Shown in pieces: positions 1 to 9,043 of a stretch of 64,000 bases of DNA. The notes under the pieces were generated by a model. It ran no database searches and was not told where the DNA came from. It worked only from the letters and a program-made list of their open reading frames with translations. Origin of the DNA: RGIG3528 sp963649295 (lineage in GTDB: Bacteria > Bacillota > Clostridia > Lachnospirales > Lachnospiraceae). The stretch spans positions 1 through 64,000 of the forward strand of contig CAVJHK010000005.1 of NCBI GenBank assembly GCA_963649295.1, written 5' to 3'. Numbering within the stretch: position 1 is the stretch's first letter; each line of letters starts with the position of its first letter. A program made the position numbers and the translations under genes.

Positions 1-1
1 A

Positions 2-1267
2 TTTGACAAAGCAATATCAAAATATGAAATTGTGCCTGTATACAAATTCAGCTTCGGAAACGATAAGGCAACATCGGCGCAGGGGTATGCAAAAGTAAAA
101 AAGGCAAACGTATTTGAAGGCAATGCGGAATACGGCTTTATCGGTAATGTTGATTCGTGCTTCCTCGGGATGTCTTTCAAAACAACGGAAAGCTATTTTG
201 CATTTGTGCTTCCCGACGGACTTTATGATGTTACGGTCAAAAAAACGGAAGACGGACGTACCACAATGATGTTAAATGACGGTGCGTTTGCGATAAATGT
301 TGGAATTAACGGGAACGGACGCAAGGGCAGTGTTGACAGAACGTATACGGCTATGGATGTGCGAGTTTCGGACAATCTTGCAAAATTTTCCGTTTCCGGC
401 GGACAAAATATTGCGACAATCGAATTTGTGCGGGCATCGTCCTTGCTCCCCAGAAAAACTCATATTTATATAGCGGGCGATTCGACGGTCGCAACATATT
501 ATCCCAGAACGTTTACAAAAGAACCCGACGACGGAACGGCTCAAACCGGCTGGGGACAGGTTTTTGAATATTATACAACCGATGACGTGATTGTGGATCC
601 GCTCGGCTCCGGCGGTACATATGCAAGAAGCTGGTACGAAATGTATTTTAAGGGAATTATGAATAATGCTCATGCGGGCGATTATTTCATAATCCAGGAA
701 GGCATCAACGACAGATCCTACAGTTCCGTTACGGAAATGGTTGAATATTTGACAATTATGATTGATTGGTGCCGTGAGGCTCAGGTTATTCCGGTGCTTG
801 TCACAAGCCAGCAATCGGTTAAATTCTGGAAAGACGCGTCGGGCAAGGATGTCGGTGAATACGGAGAACCGGAAGGCAGCTCACTTAATGCTTTTATGGT
901 TGCGATAAGAAAGCTTGCCGCAGAAAAAAAAGTATTTCTTGTTGACAATGCCGCGCTTACGGGCGCATGGTACAAAACCGTCGGAAGAACATATGTTGCG
1001 GAGCATTATCACTTATTCAACAAAAGCACCGGCACGAGTGCGGACACGCTGCACCTGTCTTATGCGGGCGCCAAAAAGATTGCCGAGCTCATCGCAACGG
1101 AATTGTATAATCAGATTAACAATAACGTGACGGACGCAAACGGAAATACATTGTCGGGGATCAAGCTTAACGAAATTACGGAATATAATTTTACATATAC
1201 GGGTTCAAACGGCGAAACGATTGAAGATACCGTTCGTGCGGTATATTTTGACGGCTACAGAGGATAA
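2..1267 (+). CDS. Rhamnogalacturonan acetylesterase-like SGNH hydrolase (CE12), 5'-truncated by window edge
   Basis: The frame is already open at base 2, so the N-terminus lies outside the window; a GTG at 32 is only an internal candidate start. The visible protein has an N-terminal beta-rich domain (about residues 1-145, opening near YKFSFGN) of the kind that precedes CE12 esterases. The SGNH catalytic domain follows. Block I is IAGDSTVATYYP with the nucleophile serine in GDST, the glycine block is LGSGGTYARSW, block III is EGINDRS, and the C-terminal Asp/His pair lies in DTLHLSYAGA. CE12 enzymes remove acetyl groups from rhamnogalacturonan. This fits the GH105 and araBD genes further along. 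The stop is 3 bases before birA. Family assignment is good; the exact substrate is inferred. Confidence 0.8.
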   Translation, partial: FDKAISKYEIVPVYKFSFGNDKATSAQGYAKVKKANVFEGNAEYGFIGNVDSCFLGMSFKTTESYFAFVLPDGLYDVTVKKTEDGRTTMMLNDGAFAINVGINGNGRKGSVDRTYTAMDVRVSDNLAKFSVSGGQNIATIEFVRASSLLPRKTHIYIAGDSTVATYYPRTFTKEPDDGTAQTGWGQVFEYYTTDDVIVDPLGSGGTYARSWYEMYFKGIMNNAHAGDYFIIQEGINDRSYSSVTEMVEYLTIMIDWCREAQVIPVLVTSQQSVKFWKDASGKDVGEYGEPEGSSLNAFMVAIRKLAAEKKVFLVDNAALTGAWYKTVGRTYVAEHYHLFNKSTGTSADTLHLSYAGAKKIAELIATELYNQINNNVTDANGNTLSGIKLNEITEYNFTYTGSNGETIEDTVRAVYFDGYRG

Positions 1268-1270
1268 CAT

Positions 1271-2158
1271 ATGGGCATTTTTACAAATGCGCTCGAAAAA
1301 TTAATCAAAAAGAAATTTAAAAATAATTGCGAAATGCATTCGGATGTTGTGTCGGAACGCTTCATAAAGCAGGAAATAGCTGATTTTAATTTTTTTCCGG
1401 ACGTTGAAAGCTTCATGACCGTCGATTCGACAAACAATCTTTTAAAATCCTATGCCGAGCGCGGAATTGTGAGTGATACCGTTGTGATTGCGGAATCCCA
1501 AACGGCGGGGAGAGGAAGGCTCGGCAGAACCTTTTATTCTCCGGACGGAATGGGAATTTATTTTAGTCTCCTTCTTCATCCCAAAAAACAAATCACCTCG
1601 TGTACGGATATTACGACAATGGCAGCGGTTGCGGAAGTGCTCGCGATCGAATCCATACTTAAAATAACCCCCGCGATCAAGTGGGTAAATGATATTTATT
1701 ACAACAACAAAAAGGTTTCGGGAATACTTGCCGAAGCAAAGGTGAATGCGGATACGGGAGTTCCGGAATATGTGATTCTTGGGGTCGGAATAAATATTTA
1801 TACGCCGGAAAACGGATTCCCGGAAGATATAGCACAGGTTGCGGGAGCATTACTCCCCGACAATAAGGAAATTCCGAATCTCAAAAACAGGCTTGTTGCG
1901 GGTTTTTTGATAAATTTCCTGAAGCTTTACAATAATTTGCCTGACAAGTCGTATATGGATATATACAGAGAAAAATGCTTCTGCATAGGAAAAAACGTTA
2001 TGGTTACAAATTCGGATCATACGGAAATTTTGGACCAAAATGCCGACCGCACACATGCATATGTTGTAGGTGTTAACGACGACGGAAATTTGCATGTTAG
2101 ATATCCGGACGGCTTTGAGGAAAACTTATCGAGCGGAGAAATAAGCATAAGGATTTAA
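1271..2158 (+). CDS. birA: Biotin--[acetyl-CoA-carboxylase] ligase
   Basis: Activates biotin as biotinyl-AMP and transfers it to the biotin carboxyl carrier lysine. The biotin-binding loop GRGRLGR sits at about residues 80-86, KWVNDI (family KWPNDI) at about 137-142, and a GILAE/GVGIN core follows. A C-terminal SH3-like domain ends the 295-residue protein. Only about 45 residues precede the catalytic domain and no winged-helix DNA-binding domain is evident. It is therefore probably a monofunctional (group I) ligase rather than a repressor. It starts 3 bases after the upstream esterase stop, so the two are probably co-transcribed although functionally unrelated. Confidence 0.88.
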   Translation: MGIFTNALEKLIKKKFKNNCEMHSDVVSERFIKQEIADFNFFPDVESFMTVDSTNNLLKSYAERGIVSDTVVIAESQTAGRGRLGRTFYSPDGMGIYFSLLLHPKKQITSCTDITTMAAVAEVLAIESILKITPAIKWVNDIYYNNKKVSGILAEAKVNADTGVPEYVILGVGINIYTPENGFPEDIAQVAGALLPDNKEIPNLKNRLVAGFLINFLKLYNNLPDKSYMDIYREKCFCIGKNVMVTNSDHTEILDQNADRTHAYVVGVNDDGNLHVRYPDGFEENLSSGEISIRI

Positions 2159-2171
2159 GAGGCAAGGGCTT

Positions 2172-3964
2172 ATGAAAACCGGAAAATTCAAATTAATATT
2201 TGTGATATTTTTTGTCATAGTATTTTTGCTGTTCCTCGGAACCGTTACTGTTTTTGTAAAGGGTTGGACATTCGATACGGGCAACAGACTGTTTTTCTGT
2301 ATCTTTACTTTGATTTTCTTTTTGTTTGTGCTTTTTGTCGTAATTGCACTTGTGGTTCTTCTTGACAAAAGTGAAGAAGGACAGGCATACGAACGAAGGA
2401 TGCTTGACCTTGCAAACAAGCAAAAAGAGACTTTGGAAGAGCATGATGCCATTATTGCCGACTCGGGAAACGGGATATGGCAAATTGTGCTTGAGGACGG
2501 ACATGAACCGAGAATCATTGCATCAGCCAAGATGCTTGAAATTCTCGGAGCCGAAAACAAAGCCCTTACCGAAGAACAGCTTTATGTATATTGGCGGTCG
2601 CGTATTTGCACGGATCAGCTGATGATTGCGGAAGAAAGTATTTCGAAGATGATTAACGGAGGCTTTTCGGAATTTACCTATCGCTGGAATCATCCGACAC
2701 TCGGCGAAAGATATATGAGAAGCGGCGGCAAAGGCAGAAATGTGCAGGGACAAAAAAAGATTTTGTCCGGTTATCATTCCGACGTTACCGATATAGTTTT
2801 GAAGGACGAAAGCCAAAAAAAGAAGCTTGCCGAGTCGGTACGTCTTGCCGAGGCTGCAAACAATTCAAAGACGGCCTTTTTGTTCAATATGTCACACGAC
2901 ATCCGCACTCCGATGAATGCAATAAAGGGATTTTTGCATTTGCTTCGCCGAGATATTGACGATCCCGACAAACGTCTTGAATATATCGATAAAATGGAAA
3001 ATGCGTCCGATGTTTTGATTTCGATAATTAACAATGTCCTTGAGATGGCACGAATCGAAAGCGGAAAAATCACGCTTAACGAAACAATAAATGATTTGAA
3101 TACGATTTGCTCACACATATATTCCGTTTTTGAGGGAGAGATGTCAGATAAGCACATCACCTTTACAAAGGCGATACGTGTGGTTCATCCGTATATTTGG
3201 TGCGATCTTACAAGAGTTCGCGAGGTATTTATCAATATCTTAAGCAACGCCTATAAATATACCGGAGAAAACGGGTCCGTTTCGATGGAAGTAAGAGAAA
3301 TGCCGTCGGAGCGTGACGGCTACGGAAATTACAGAATTACGATTTCCGATACGGGATGCGGAATATCAAAAGAATTTTTGCCGCACATATTTGACGAATT
3401 CTCAAGAGAACACAATACAACCGAGATAAAGATTGAAGGGTCTGGACAATCACTGCCGCAAGTGAACTCGGAAAGGGAAGTACCTTTGTTGCGGCAATAT
3501 CTTTTAGGTTTGCAACCCGTGAAGAGCTTGAAAATCCGAAAATAAAAGAGAGCACTTCCGAAGCAATCGATACAAATACCGAAAAGACGAAAAGAATACT
3601 GCTTGCGGAGGACAATGACCTTAATGCCGAAATAGCGCTTGAGATACTTAAGGAAGCGGGCTTTAAGGCGGACAGGGCATCTGACGGACGCGAGTGCGTA
3701 AACAAATTAAAATCGGAAAGCGCGGGACATTACGATGTCATCCTTATGGATATCCAGATGCCGAATCTTGACGGATATGCCGCAACGCGTGAAATACGCG
3801 CTCTTGACAATGGCAAAAAGTCGCATATTCCGATTATAGCAATGACCGCAAACGCATTTGAGGAAGACAGAAAAAATGCGCTTAAGGCAGGGATGAACGA
3901 GCATATTTCAAAGCCGTTTGACATAAACAAACTGATTGATGCGATAAATAAAGTAATTAAGTGA
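2172..3964 (+). pseudogene. Hybrid sensor histidine kinase with lost G2 box and frameshift (apparently broken)
   Basis: Two membrane segments (about residues 8-30 and 40-65) precede a PAS-like region. A HisKA domain follows with the H box FNMSHDIRTPMNAI (phospho-acceptor His near residue 242). The N box INILSNAYKYTGENGS, the G1 box DTGCG and the F box FDEFSRE are present. After IEGS, near base 3440, the glycine-rich G2 box is missing and the reading frame changes. The original frame runs out at 3545. The other frame resumes with TITAASELGKGSTF and continues through a full receiver domain (ILLAEDND, phospho-acceptor in LMDIQMPNLDGYAAT, conserved Lys in ISKPFD) to 3964. This looks like a deletion of about 45-60 bases between the F box and the end of the ATPase domain. 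Without the G2 box the kinase should be inactive. A real lesion and an assembly error are both possible. Confidence 0.8.
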
Positions 3965-4071
3965 CAAAAAATGCACTAAATTATTTTTGCAAATTGCAAT
4001 TTTAAATAGAGTAATCAATTAACGAAAAAAAGCATTTCATGAGAAATGTAAAATCGTAAGCAACTTAAAAC

Positions 4072-4095
4072 AAGCAAAACAATAAGCAAAACAAT
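4072..4095 (+). repeat. Two exact 12-bp tandem units upstream of the oxidoreductase
   Basis: The unit aagcaaaacaat occurs at 4072-4083 and again at 4084-4095. Partial relatives lie on both sides (near 4058 and 4103). It ends about 25 bases before the ribosome site ggagga of the next gene. It is one member of a series of short spacer duplications in this window. Confidence 0.8.
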
Positions 4096-4132
4096 AAATC
4101 CGTAAGCAAACAACTGATGGAGGAGAAAATTT

Positions 4133-6940
4133 ATGGGAATGGAGCAGTACGAAAACTGGAAAGCGAACCACATGCACGATGCGCCGGCAAGAGAAAAAAT
4201 CGTTAAGCTCGGACGCAAAATCACGGATGTTGCCGGACATATCTTTGGCGGAGTAAAGGTTGAGGATCCGGAATACTGGGGACTTGCCGAGATCGTGACC
4301 GACGAGATGGCGGATGTTGCACTCAAAATGAAAAAGAGACATCATTATACATTTTCCGAGCTTTTAAAGCTTTGCGATATTGATGATGCCGGAAAAGAGG
4401 CATTCCAAAAGCTCCTTGACGAGATGAGCTATGTGGGGCTGCTTGAATATGACTACGGATATCATTACGATCACAACGGCCGTACGGCTCCGCAAACGGA
4501 GAGGCGCTATTGCCTTCCGATGTTTGTGCCGGGTTCAGCCGAGCTTTTCAATATGGAGGAACTGCCCGACAGATCAAATCCCAGATTAAAGGATCATCCC
4601 GACGTTGCCGCTTTTTTTGAAAGAATGACATATATTCCGCTTGCGGGCATCACGCAAATGGTTCCGCCCGGAGGCGCAGGCGTGGGAATGCATGTTATTC
4701 CCGTAGAAAAAGCCATCTCGATGGAAAATGAAGCAATCGATATAGAAAAGCTTTCTTATTGGCTTTCAAAATATGAAGGAAAAATCGGTGTCGGAAGGTG
4801 CTCCTGCCGTGCATCGCGTAAGGCAATAGGCGACGGATGCGCAGACGACGATTACGGCTGGTGCATAGGAGTGGGCGACTTTGCGGACTATTGCCGCGAG
4901 ACGGGCAAAGGTCATGACATTACCAAAGAAGAGGCGCTTGCGATTTTGAAGCGTGCCGAAGACAACGGCTTTGTGCATCAGATTACAAATATTGACGGCG
5001 AAAACAAGATTTTCGGAATTTGCAACTGCAACGTTGAAATATGCAACGCGCTTCGTACGTCGCAGCTGTTTAACACTCCCAATATGTCACGTTCCGCTTA
5101 TGTTGCGCATGTTGACGAATCAAAGTGCGTTGCCTGCGGAAGATGCGTTGAATATTGCCCTGCGGGGGCTGCAAAGCTCGGACAAAAGCTTCCTCTCGCA
5201 AACGGTGAAAAAATAAAATATCCTAAGCAGGAGCTTCCGGATGCCGTTAAATGGGGACCCGAAAAATATGATCCCGATTACAGAGACCATAACCGAATAA
5301 ATGTTCACGAAACCGGCACTTCGCCGTGCAAGACGGCATGTCCCGCGCATATTGCCGTTCAGGGCTATATCAGAAAGGCAGCGGAAGGAAAATATAAAGA
5401 GGCACTTGCGCTAATCAAGCGTCAAAATCCTTTTCCGGCCGTTTGCGGTGCGGTATGCAACAGAAGATGCGAGGACGCATGTACGAGATGCAAGATAGAT
5501 GATGCGGTTTCGATTGACGAAATAAAAAAATTCATAGCCGAGCAGGATTTGAATGCGGAAACACGTTATGTTCCGGAAATTGTAATACCCGCATCGATTC
5601 ATATGGACAGATTTGAGCAAAAGATTGCAATTATCGGCGGTGGCCCTGCGGGTCTTACGGCTGCTTTTTATCTTGCGGAAAAAGGCTATAAACCGACCGT
5701 ATTTGAAAAAGAAGCTGCTCCCGGCGGTATGCTGCGCTACGGTATTCCGTCATATAAGCTGGATAAAAAAGTGCTTGATGCCGAAATTGATATTATGCGT
5801 GAAATGGGCGTTGATATAAAGACGGGTGTAAATGTGGGCGAAGATATTACAATAGATGAGCTTCGTGCAGAAGGATACAAGGCATTTTATATTGCGATCG
5901 GATGTAATTCGGGACGCCGCCCGGGAATCACGGGAGACGATTCTGTCGGCACAATGACCGCAATCGAATACCTTCACGCGGCAAATTGCGGTGGCAAGGA
6001 ATATAAGGGAAATGTTGTTGTTGTCGGAGGAGGAAACGTTGCAATCGATGCGGCGAGAGTTTCAAAGAGAAACGGTGCCGAGAACGTTCATATGTTCTGC
6101 CTTGAGCAGGCACACGAGATGCCGGCATCCGACGAAGAAATCATGGAAGCCGAAGAAGACGGCGTAACGATAAATTGCGGTTACGGCCCCATGGAAGTGC
6201 TTACGGAAAACGGCAAAGTCACAGGCGTCGTATTTAAGAGATGCACATCCGTATATGACGAAAACAAGAAGTTTGCACCCAAATATGACGAAAACGACCT
6301 TGTGACCGTTAAGTGCGACAGACTTATTTTTGCAATCGGTCAGCAATCCGTATGGGGCGATCTTGTAAAGAACGAAAATATTGAATTTGCGGGACCGAGA
6401 GTTGTTGCCGACGAGATCACGTTCCAAACATCCGTAAAGGATATATTTATCGGTGGAGACGTTTATACGGGCCCCAAATTTGCGATCGATGCGATAGCAC
6501 AGGGCAAGATTGCCGCAGAATCCATGCACCGCTTTGTACAGGGCGGACATATGGTTACGGGACGCAACCGCTGGGAATTTAAGGCGCTCGATACCGATAA
6601 CATAAGAGTTGAGCAATATGACAATACAAAGCGTCAATATCCCACAAAGAACAAGTCGGTAACGGATCCGTTTAAGAATAGCAAAAATACGTTCACCGAA
6701 GAACAAATCAAGGCAGAGACCTTAAGATGTCTCGGATGCGGTACATCGGTTATAGATTCCAACAAGTGTATCGGCTGCGGCATATGTACGACAAAGTGCG
6801 CTTTCGACGCGATTACTCTTCACAGAGACCATCCGGAATGCTCAACGATGATTACGGCGGAAGACAAATTTAAGGCAATTCTTCCTTATCAGATGAAGAG
6901 AGCCGTAAATATCCTGACACACAAAAAGGTGGAACATTAA
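4133..6940 (+). CDS. Multidomain iron-sulfur FAD/NAD(P) oxidoreductase (glutamate-synthase beta-subunit type)
   Basis: A 935-residue redox protein. An N-terminal helical region precedes a cysteine cluster (GRCSCR at about 223, followed by further Cys to WC). A ferredoxin motif CVACGRCVEYCP lies near 332. A GltD/DPD-type domain II with CKTACPAH near 398 and CGAVCNRRCEDAC near 436 comes next. The FAD Rossmann motif IIGGGPAGLTAAF is near 499 and a second nucleotide site VVVGGGNVAIDAAR near 629. A C-terminal 4Fe-4S pair (CLGCG, then CIGCGICTTKC) lies at about 866-890. The family moves electrons between NAD(P)H, flavin and ferredoxin-type clusters; the partner here is unknown. The ATG has a good ggaggag site. 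hypA starts on the base after the stop, so the gene heads a nickel-chaperone operon. Confidence 0.85.
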   Translation: MGMEQYENWKANHMHDAPAREKIVKLGRKITDVAGHIFGGVKVEDPEYWGLAEIVTDEMADVALKMKKRHHYTFSELLKLCDIDDAGKEAFQKLLDEMSYVGLLEYDYGYHYDHNGRTAPQTERRYCLPMFVPGSAELFNMEELPDRSNPRLKDHPDVAAFFERMTYIPLAGITQMVPPGGAGVGMHVIPVEKAISMENEAIDIEKLSYWLSKYEGKIGVGRCSCRASRKAIGDGCADDDYGWCIGVGDFADYCRETGKGHDITKEEALAILKRAEDNGFVHQITNIDGENKIFGICNCNVEICNALRTSQLFNTPNMSRSAYVAHVDESKCVACGRCVEYCPAGAAKLGQKLPLANGEKIKYPKQELPDAVKWGPEKYDPDYRDHNRINVHETGTSPCKTACPAHIAVQGYIRKAAEGKYKEALALIKRQNPFPAVCGAVCNRRCEDACTRCKIDDAVSIDEIKKFIAEQDLNAETRYVPEIVIPASIHMDRFEQKIAIIGGGPAGLTAAFYLAEKGYKPTVFEKEAAPGGMLRYGIPSYKLDKKVLDAEIDIMREMGVDIKTGVNVGEDITIDELRAEGYKAFYIAIGCNSGRRPGITGDDSVGTMTAIEYLHAANCGGKEYKGNVVVVGGGNVAIDAARVSKRNGAENVHMFCLEQAHEMPASDEEIMEAEEDGVTINCGYGPMEVLTENGKVTGVVFKRCTSVYDENKKFAPKYDENDLVTVKCDRLIFAIGQQSVWGDLVKNENIEFAGPRVVADEITFQTSVKDIFIGGDVYTGPKFAIDAIAQGKIAAESMHRFVQGGHMVTGRNRWEFKALDTDNIRVEQYDNTKRQYPTKNKSVTDPFKNSKNTFTEEQIKAETLRCLGCGTSVIDSNKCIGCGICTTKCAFDAITLHRDHPECSTMITAEDKFKAILPYQMKRAVNILTHKKVEH

Positions 6941-7294
6941 ATGCATGAGCTTGGCGTTACCTTTTATATATTAAAAGACGTAAAGCGGGTGGCAGAAGCA
7001 AACAATGTAAAGCATGTCGATTATGTTACGGTAGAGATCGGAGAAGTCTCTACCGTAATTAATGAGCAGCTTATCGATTGCTGGAACTGGGCACGCAAAA
7101 AAGAAGAGTGCACTTTTAATACCGAGATGCATATCGAAAATATCAAGGCGGTCACCTTGTGTGACGACTGCAAAAAGGAGTACGAAACCGTTAAATACGG
7201 AAAAACGTGTCCCTATTGCCAAAGCGAAAACACATATTTGCTTTGCGGAAACGAATTTAACATAAAAGAAATAGGCATATATGACGATACTTGA
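6941..7294 (+). CDS. hypA: Nickel metallochaperone HypA
   Basis: A 117-residue protein starting MHELG, where His2 of the MHE motif is the nickel ligand in the HypA family. The zinc site has two CxxC pairs, LCDDCKKEY and KTCPYCQSEN, and the C-terminus GNEFNIKEIGI fits the family pattern. HypA hands nickel to apo-hydrogenase (or urease in some bacteria) together with HypB. It begins directly after the oxidoreductase stop and overlaps hypB by 14 bases, so translation is probably coupled. No nickel enzyme is visible in the window, so the client is unknown. Confidence 0.9.
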   Translation: MHELGVTFYILKDVKRVAEANNVKHVDYVTVEIGEVSTVINEQLIDCWNWARKKEECTFNTEMHIENIKAVTLCDDCKKEYETVKYGKTCPYCQSENTYLLCGNEFNIKEIGIYDDT

Positions 7295-7937
7295 ATTAAA
7301 GCAAGGGATATTTAAAGAAAACGAAATAACGGCTGATAAGATCAGAAAAGACCTAAAAGAAAAGCATAAGCTTCTTGTAAATGTGATGTCGTCTCCGGGG
7401 GCGGGAAAAACAACAACGCTTATAGGGATAATTAAAGCGCTTAAAGGAAAAGCACGTGTGGGCGTAATGGAATGCGACATAGATGCGTCTGTGGATGCCG
7501 AAAAAATAGAGCAGAACGGCGGCAAGGCAATACAATTGCATACCGGCGGCATGTGCCATATGGATGCCGAGATGACGATGCAGGGCTTAAATGCGCTCGG
7601 AACGGACGATGTTGACATAATTTTTATCGAAAACGTGGGAAATCTTGTCTGTCCTGCCGAATTTGATACCGGTGCACATGTAAATCTAACGATCCTGTCA
7701 GTACCGGAGGGTGACGATAAGCCCGCAAAATATCCGCTTGTGTATGAGGTTTCGGATGCTGTTTTAATCAACAAAACGGATGCTCTTTCCGTATTTGACT
7801 TTAATATAGGGCTTGCGACAGAAAGAATCAAAAAATGCAACAGGGATGCCCTGATTTTCCCTATATCAGCCAAAAACGGCCTCGGCATTCAATATGTAGC
7901 GGATTATTTAATGAATCGTTTTTCAGAGGTAATGTGA
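7281..7937 (+). CDS. hypB: Nickel-insertion GTPase HypB, copy 1
   Basis: A SIMIBI-class GTPase of 218 residues that powers nickel transfer from HypA. The P-loop is SSPGAGKTT (about residues 37-45). The metal/dimer site is GGMCHMDAEM, the signature ENVGNLVCPAEFDTGAH is intact, and the base-specificity motif is NKTD. It lacks the long N-terminal His-rich nickel-storage stretch seen in some HypB proteins. It overlaps hypA by 14 bases and is followed after one base by a second hypB, to which it is clearly paralogous. Confidence 0.9.
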   Translation: MTILELKQGIFKENEITADKIRKDLKEKHKLLVNVMSSPGAGKTTTLIGIIKALKGKARVGVMECDIDASVDAEKIEQNGGKAIQLHTGGMCHMDAEMTMQGLNALGTDDVDIIFIENVGNLVCPAEFDTGAHVNLTILSVPEGDDKPAKYPLVYEVSDAVLINKTDALSVFDFNIGLATERIKKCNRDALIFPISAKNGLGIQYVADYLMNRFSEVM

Positions 7938-7938
7938 C

Positions 7939-8637
7939 ATGGGAAATGTGCGTGTTATAGAAATTCACGAAAACGTATTTAAGGATAATAATGCTGCGGC
8001 TGACGAAGTGAGGCTTAAGCTTATCAAAAAAGGCACATGCTTGATAAATGTGATGTCGTCGCCGGGCTCCGGTAAAACAACGCTTCTTGCCGCACTTATA
8101 AATTGCTTAAAGGATAAAATTAATATTGCCGTTATGGACGTTGACATAGAAACGTCTCTTGATGCGGAGCGTGTTGCGGACAAAACCGGTGTAAAAGCGC
8201 TTCAGATTCACAACGGCGGGCTTTGTCATATCGATGCCGAAATGACAAAAAATGCGCTTATCGAATTTGAAAGCGAATTTGCGGGCGGTAAAAATCCCGA
8301 TTTGATTTTCTTAGAAAACATAGGGAATCTTGTCTGTCCTGCGGAATTTGATACGGGTGCACACAAAAAAATGATGCTTTTTTCTGTGCCGGAGGGGGAT
8401 GACAAGCCGCTTAAATATCCGCTTATGTTCAGCATTTGCGATTTAATTGTAATTTCCAAAACAGATACCGCGGAATTTTTTGATTTTGATTTTGAGAAAG
8501 CCTTAAAAAATATACGGAGACTAAATAAAAATGCACGCGTTATAAGTGTATCCGCAAAAACGGGCGAGGGAATAGAGGCGCTTTCCGAATATATTCTTGA
8601 AACCGTAAAGGAAATAAAGAATGACAAAAATAGATGA
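7939..8637 (+). CDS. hypB: Nickel-insertion GTPase HypB, copy 2 (tandem paralogue)
   Basis: 232 residues with the same architecture as copy 1: P-loop SSPGSGKTT, GGLCHIDAEM, ENIGNLVCPAEFDTGAH and SKTD as the guanine motif (copy 1 has NKTD). All motifs expected for activity are present, so neither copy looks decayed. By eye the two proteins share about half their positions, which suggests an old duplication with divergence rather than a recent one. The pair may form heterodimers or serve two clients; both are speculation. The 3' end overlaps the chorismate mutase gene by 17 bases, tying the nickel cassette to the aromatic operon. Confidence 0.88.
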   Translation: MGNVRVIEIHENVFKDNNAAADEVRLKLIKKGTCLINVMSSPGSGKTTLLAALINCLKDKINIAVMDVDIETSLDAERVADKTGVKALQIHNGGLCHIDAEMTKNALIEFESEFAGGKNPDLIFLENIGNLVCPAEFDTGAHKKMMLFSVPEGDDKPLKYPLMFSICDLIVISKTDTAEFFDFDFEKALKNIRRLNKNARVISVSAKTGEGIEALSEYILETVKEIKNDKNR

Positions 8638-8938
8638 ATTAAGAACAGAAATCGAAAATATCGATGATGAAATGCGTGCTCTTTTTGAAAGACGGATGAG
8701 AGTAGCACGGAAAATCGGCTTATACAAAAAAGAAAAAGGGATTCCGGTTAAAGACGAAAAAAGAGAAGAATTTTTGATAAATAAAAACCTTTCGGGACTT
8801 TCTGATATATCGCTTGCGGAATATTATAAGGAATTTCAAAAAAATGTGATTATGCTTTCGTGTGAATATCAGGAAAAAGTGATTTTAGGTGAAAATGACT
8901 GCATGGAAGTAAGTAAAGAATGCCTGCATGAGAGCTAA
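8621..8938 (+). CDS. Chorismate mutase, AroQ class (monofunctional)
   Basis: A 105-residue all-helical protein. The N-terminal helix pattern (IDELRTEIENIDDEMRALFE, then RRMRVARKIGLYKKEKG) carries the conserved Arg, Lys and Glu positions of AroQ-class chorismate mutases, which convert chorismate to prephenate. Length is typical for a free-standing domain. It opens within the end of hypB copy 2. Its last 16 codons form the first unit of the ~50-bp repeat that fills the gap to aroB. It is placed at the head of the shikimate genes although it acts after them. Confidence 0.85.
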   Translation: MTKIDELRTEIENIDDEMRALFERRMRVARKIGLYKKEKGIPVKDEKREEFLINKNLSGLSDISLAEYYKEFQKNVIMLSCEYQEKVILGENDCMEVSKECLHES

Positions 8939-9030
8939 GCAGAAAATGACTGCATGAGAATACCTGAGAAATGATTGCGTAAGCACCGGCAGAGAATGAC
9001 TGCATGAAAGTGCCGGAGAAATGATTTAAG
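8891..9030 (+). repeat. Degenerate ~50-bp tandem repeat, about 2.8 units, upstream of aroB
   Basis: Units begin with gaaaatgactgcatg at 8891 and 8942, and with a one-base variant at 8992, giving periods of 51 and 50. The first unit is coding (the end of the chorismate mutase); the next two are non-coding copies of it with base changes. The array ends just before the aroB start region. Confidence 0.85.
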
Positions 9031-9043
9031 GAAAATTTACAGG

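Noticed and set aside
6062..6706. 214-codon minus-strand frame opposite the oxidoreductase
   Set aside because: Lies inside the NADP-binding and C-terminal regions of a conserved protein; no domain seen.
6971..7888. 305-codon minus-strand frame opposite hypA and hypB
   Set aside because: Mirrors clear HypA/HypB genes; its translation is Ser/Phe/Ile-rich without motifs, and it has no good ribosome site. A shadow of codon bias.
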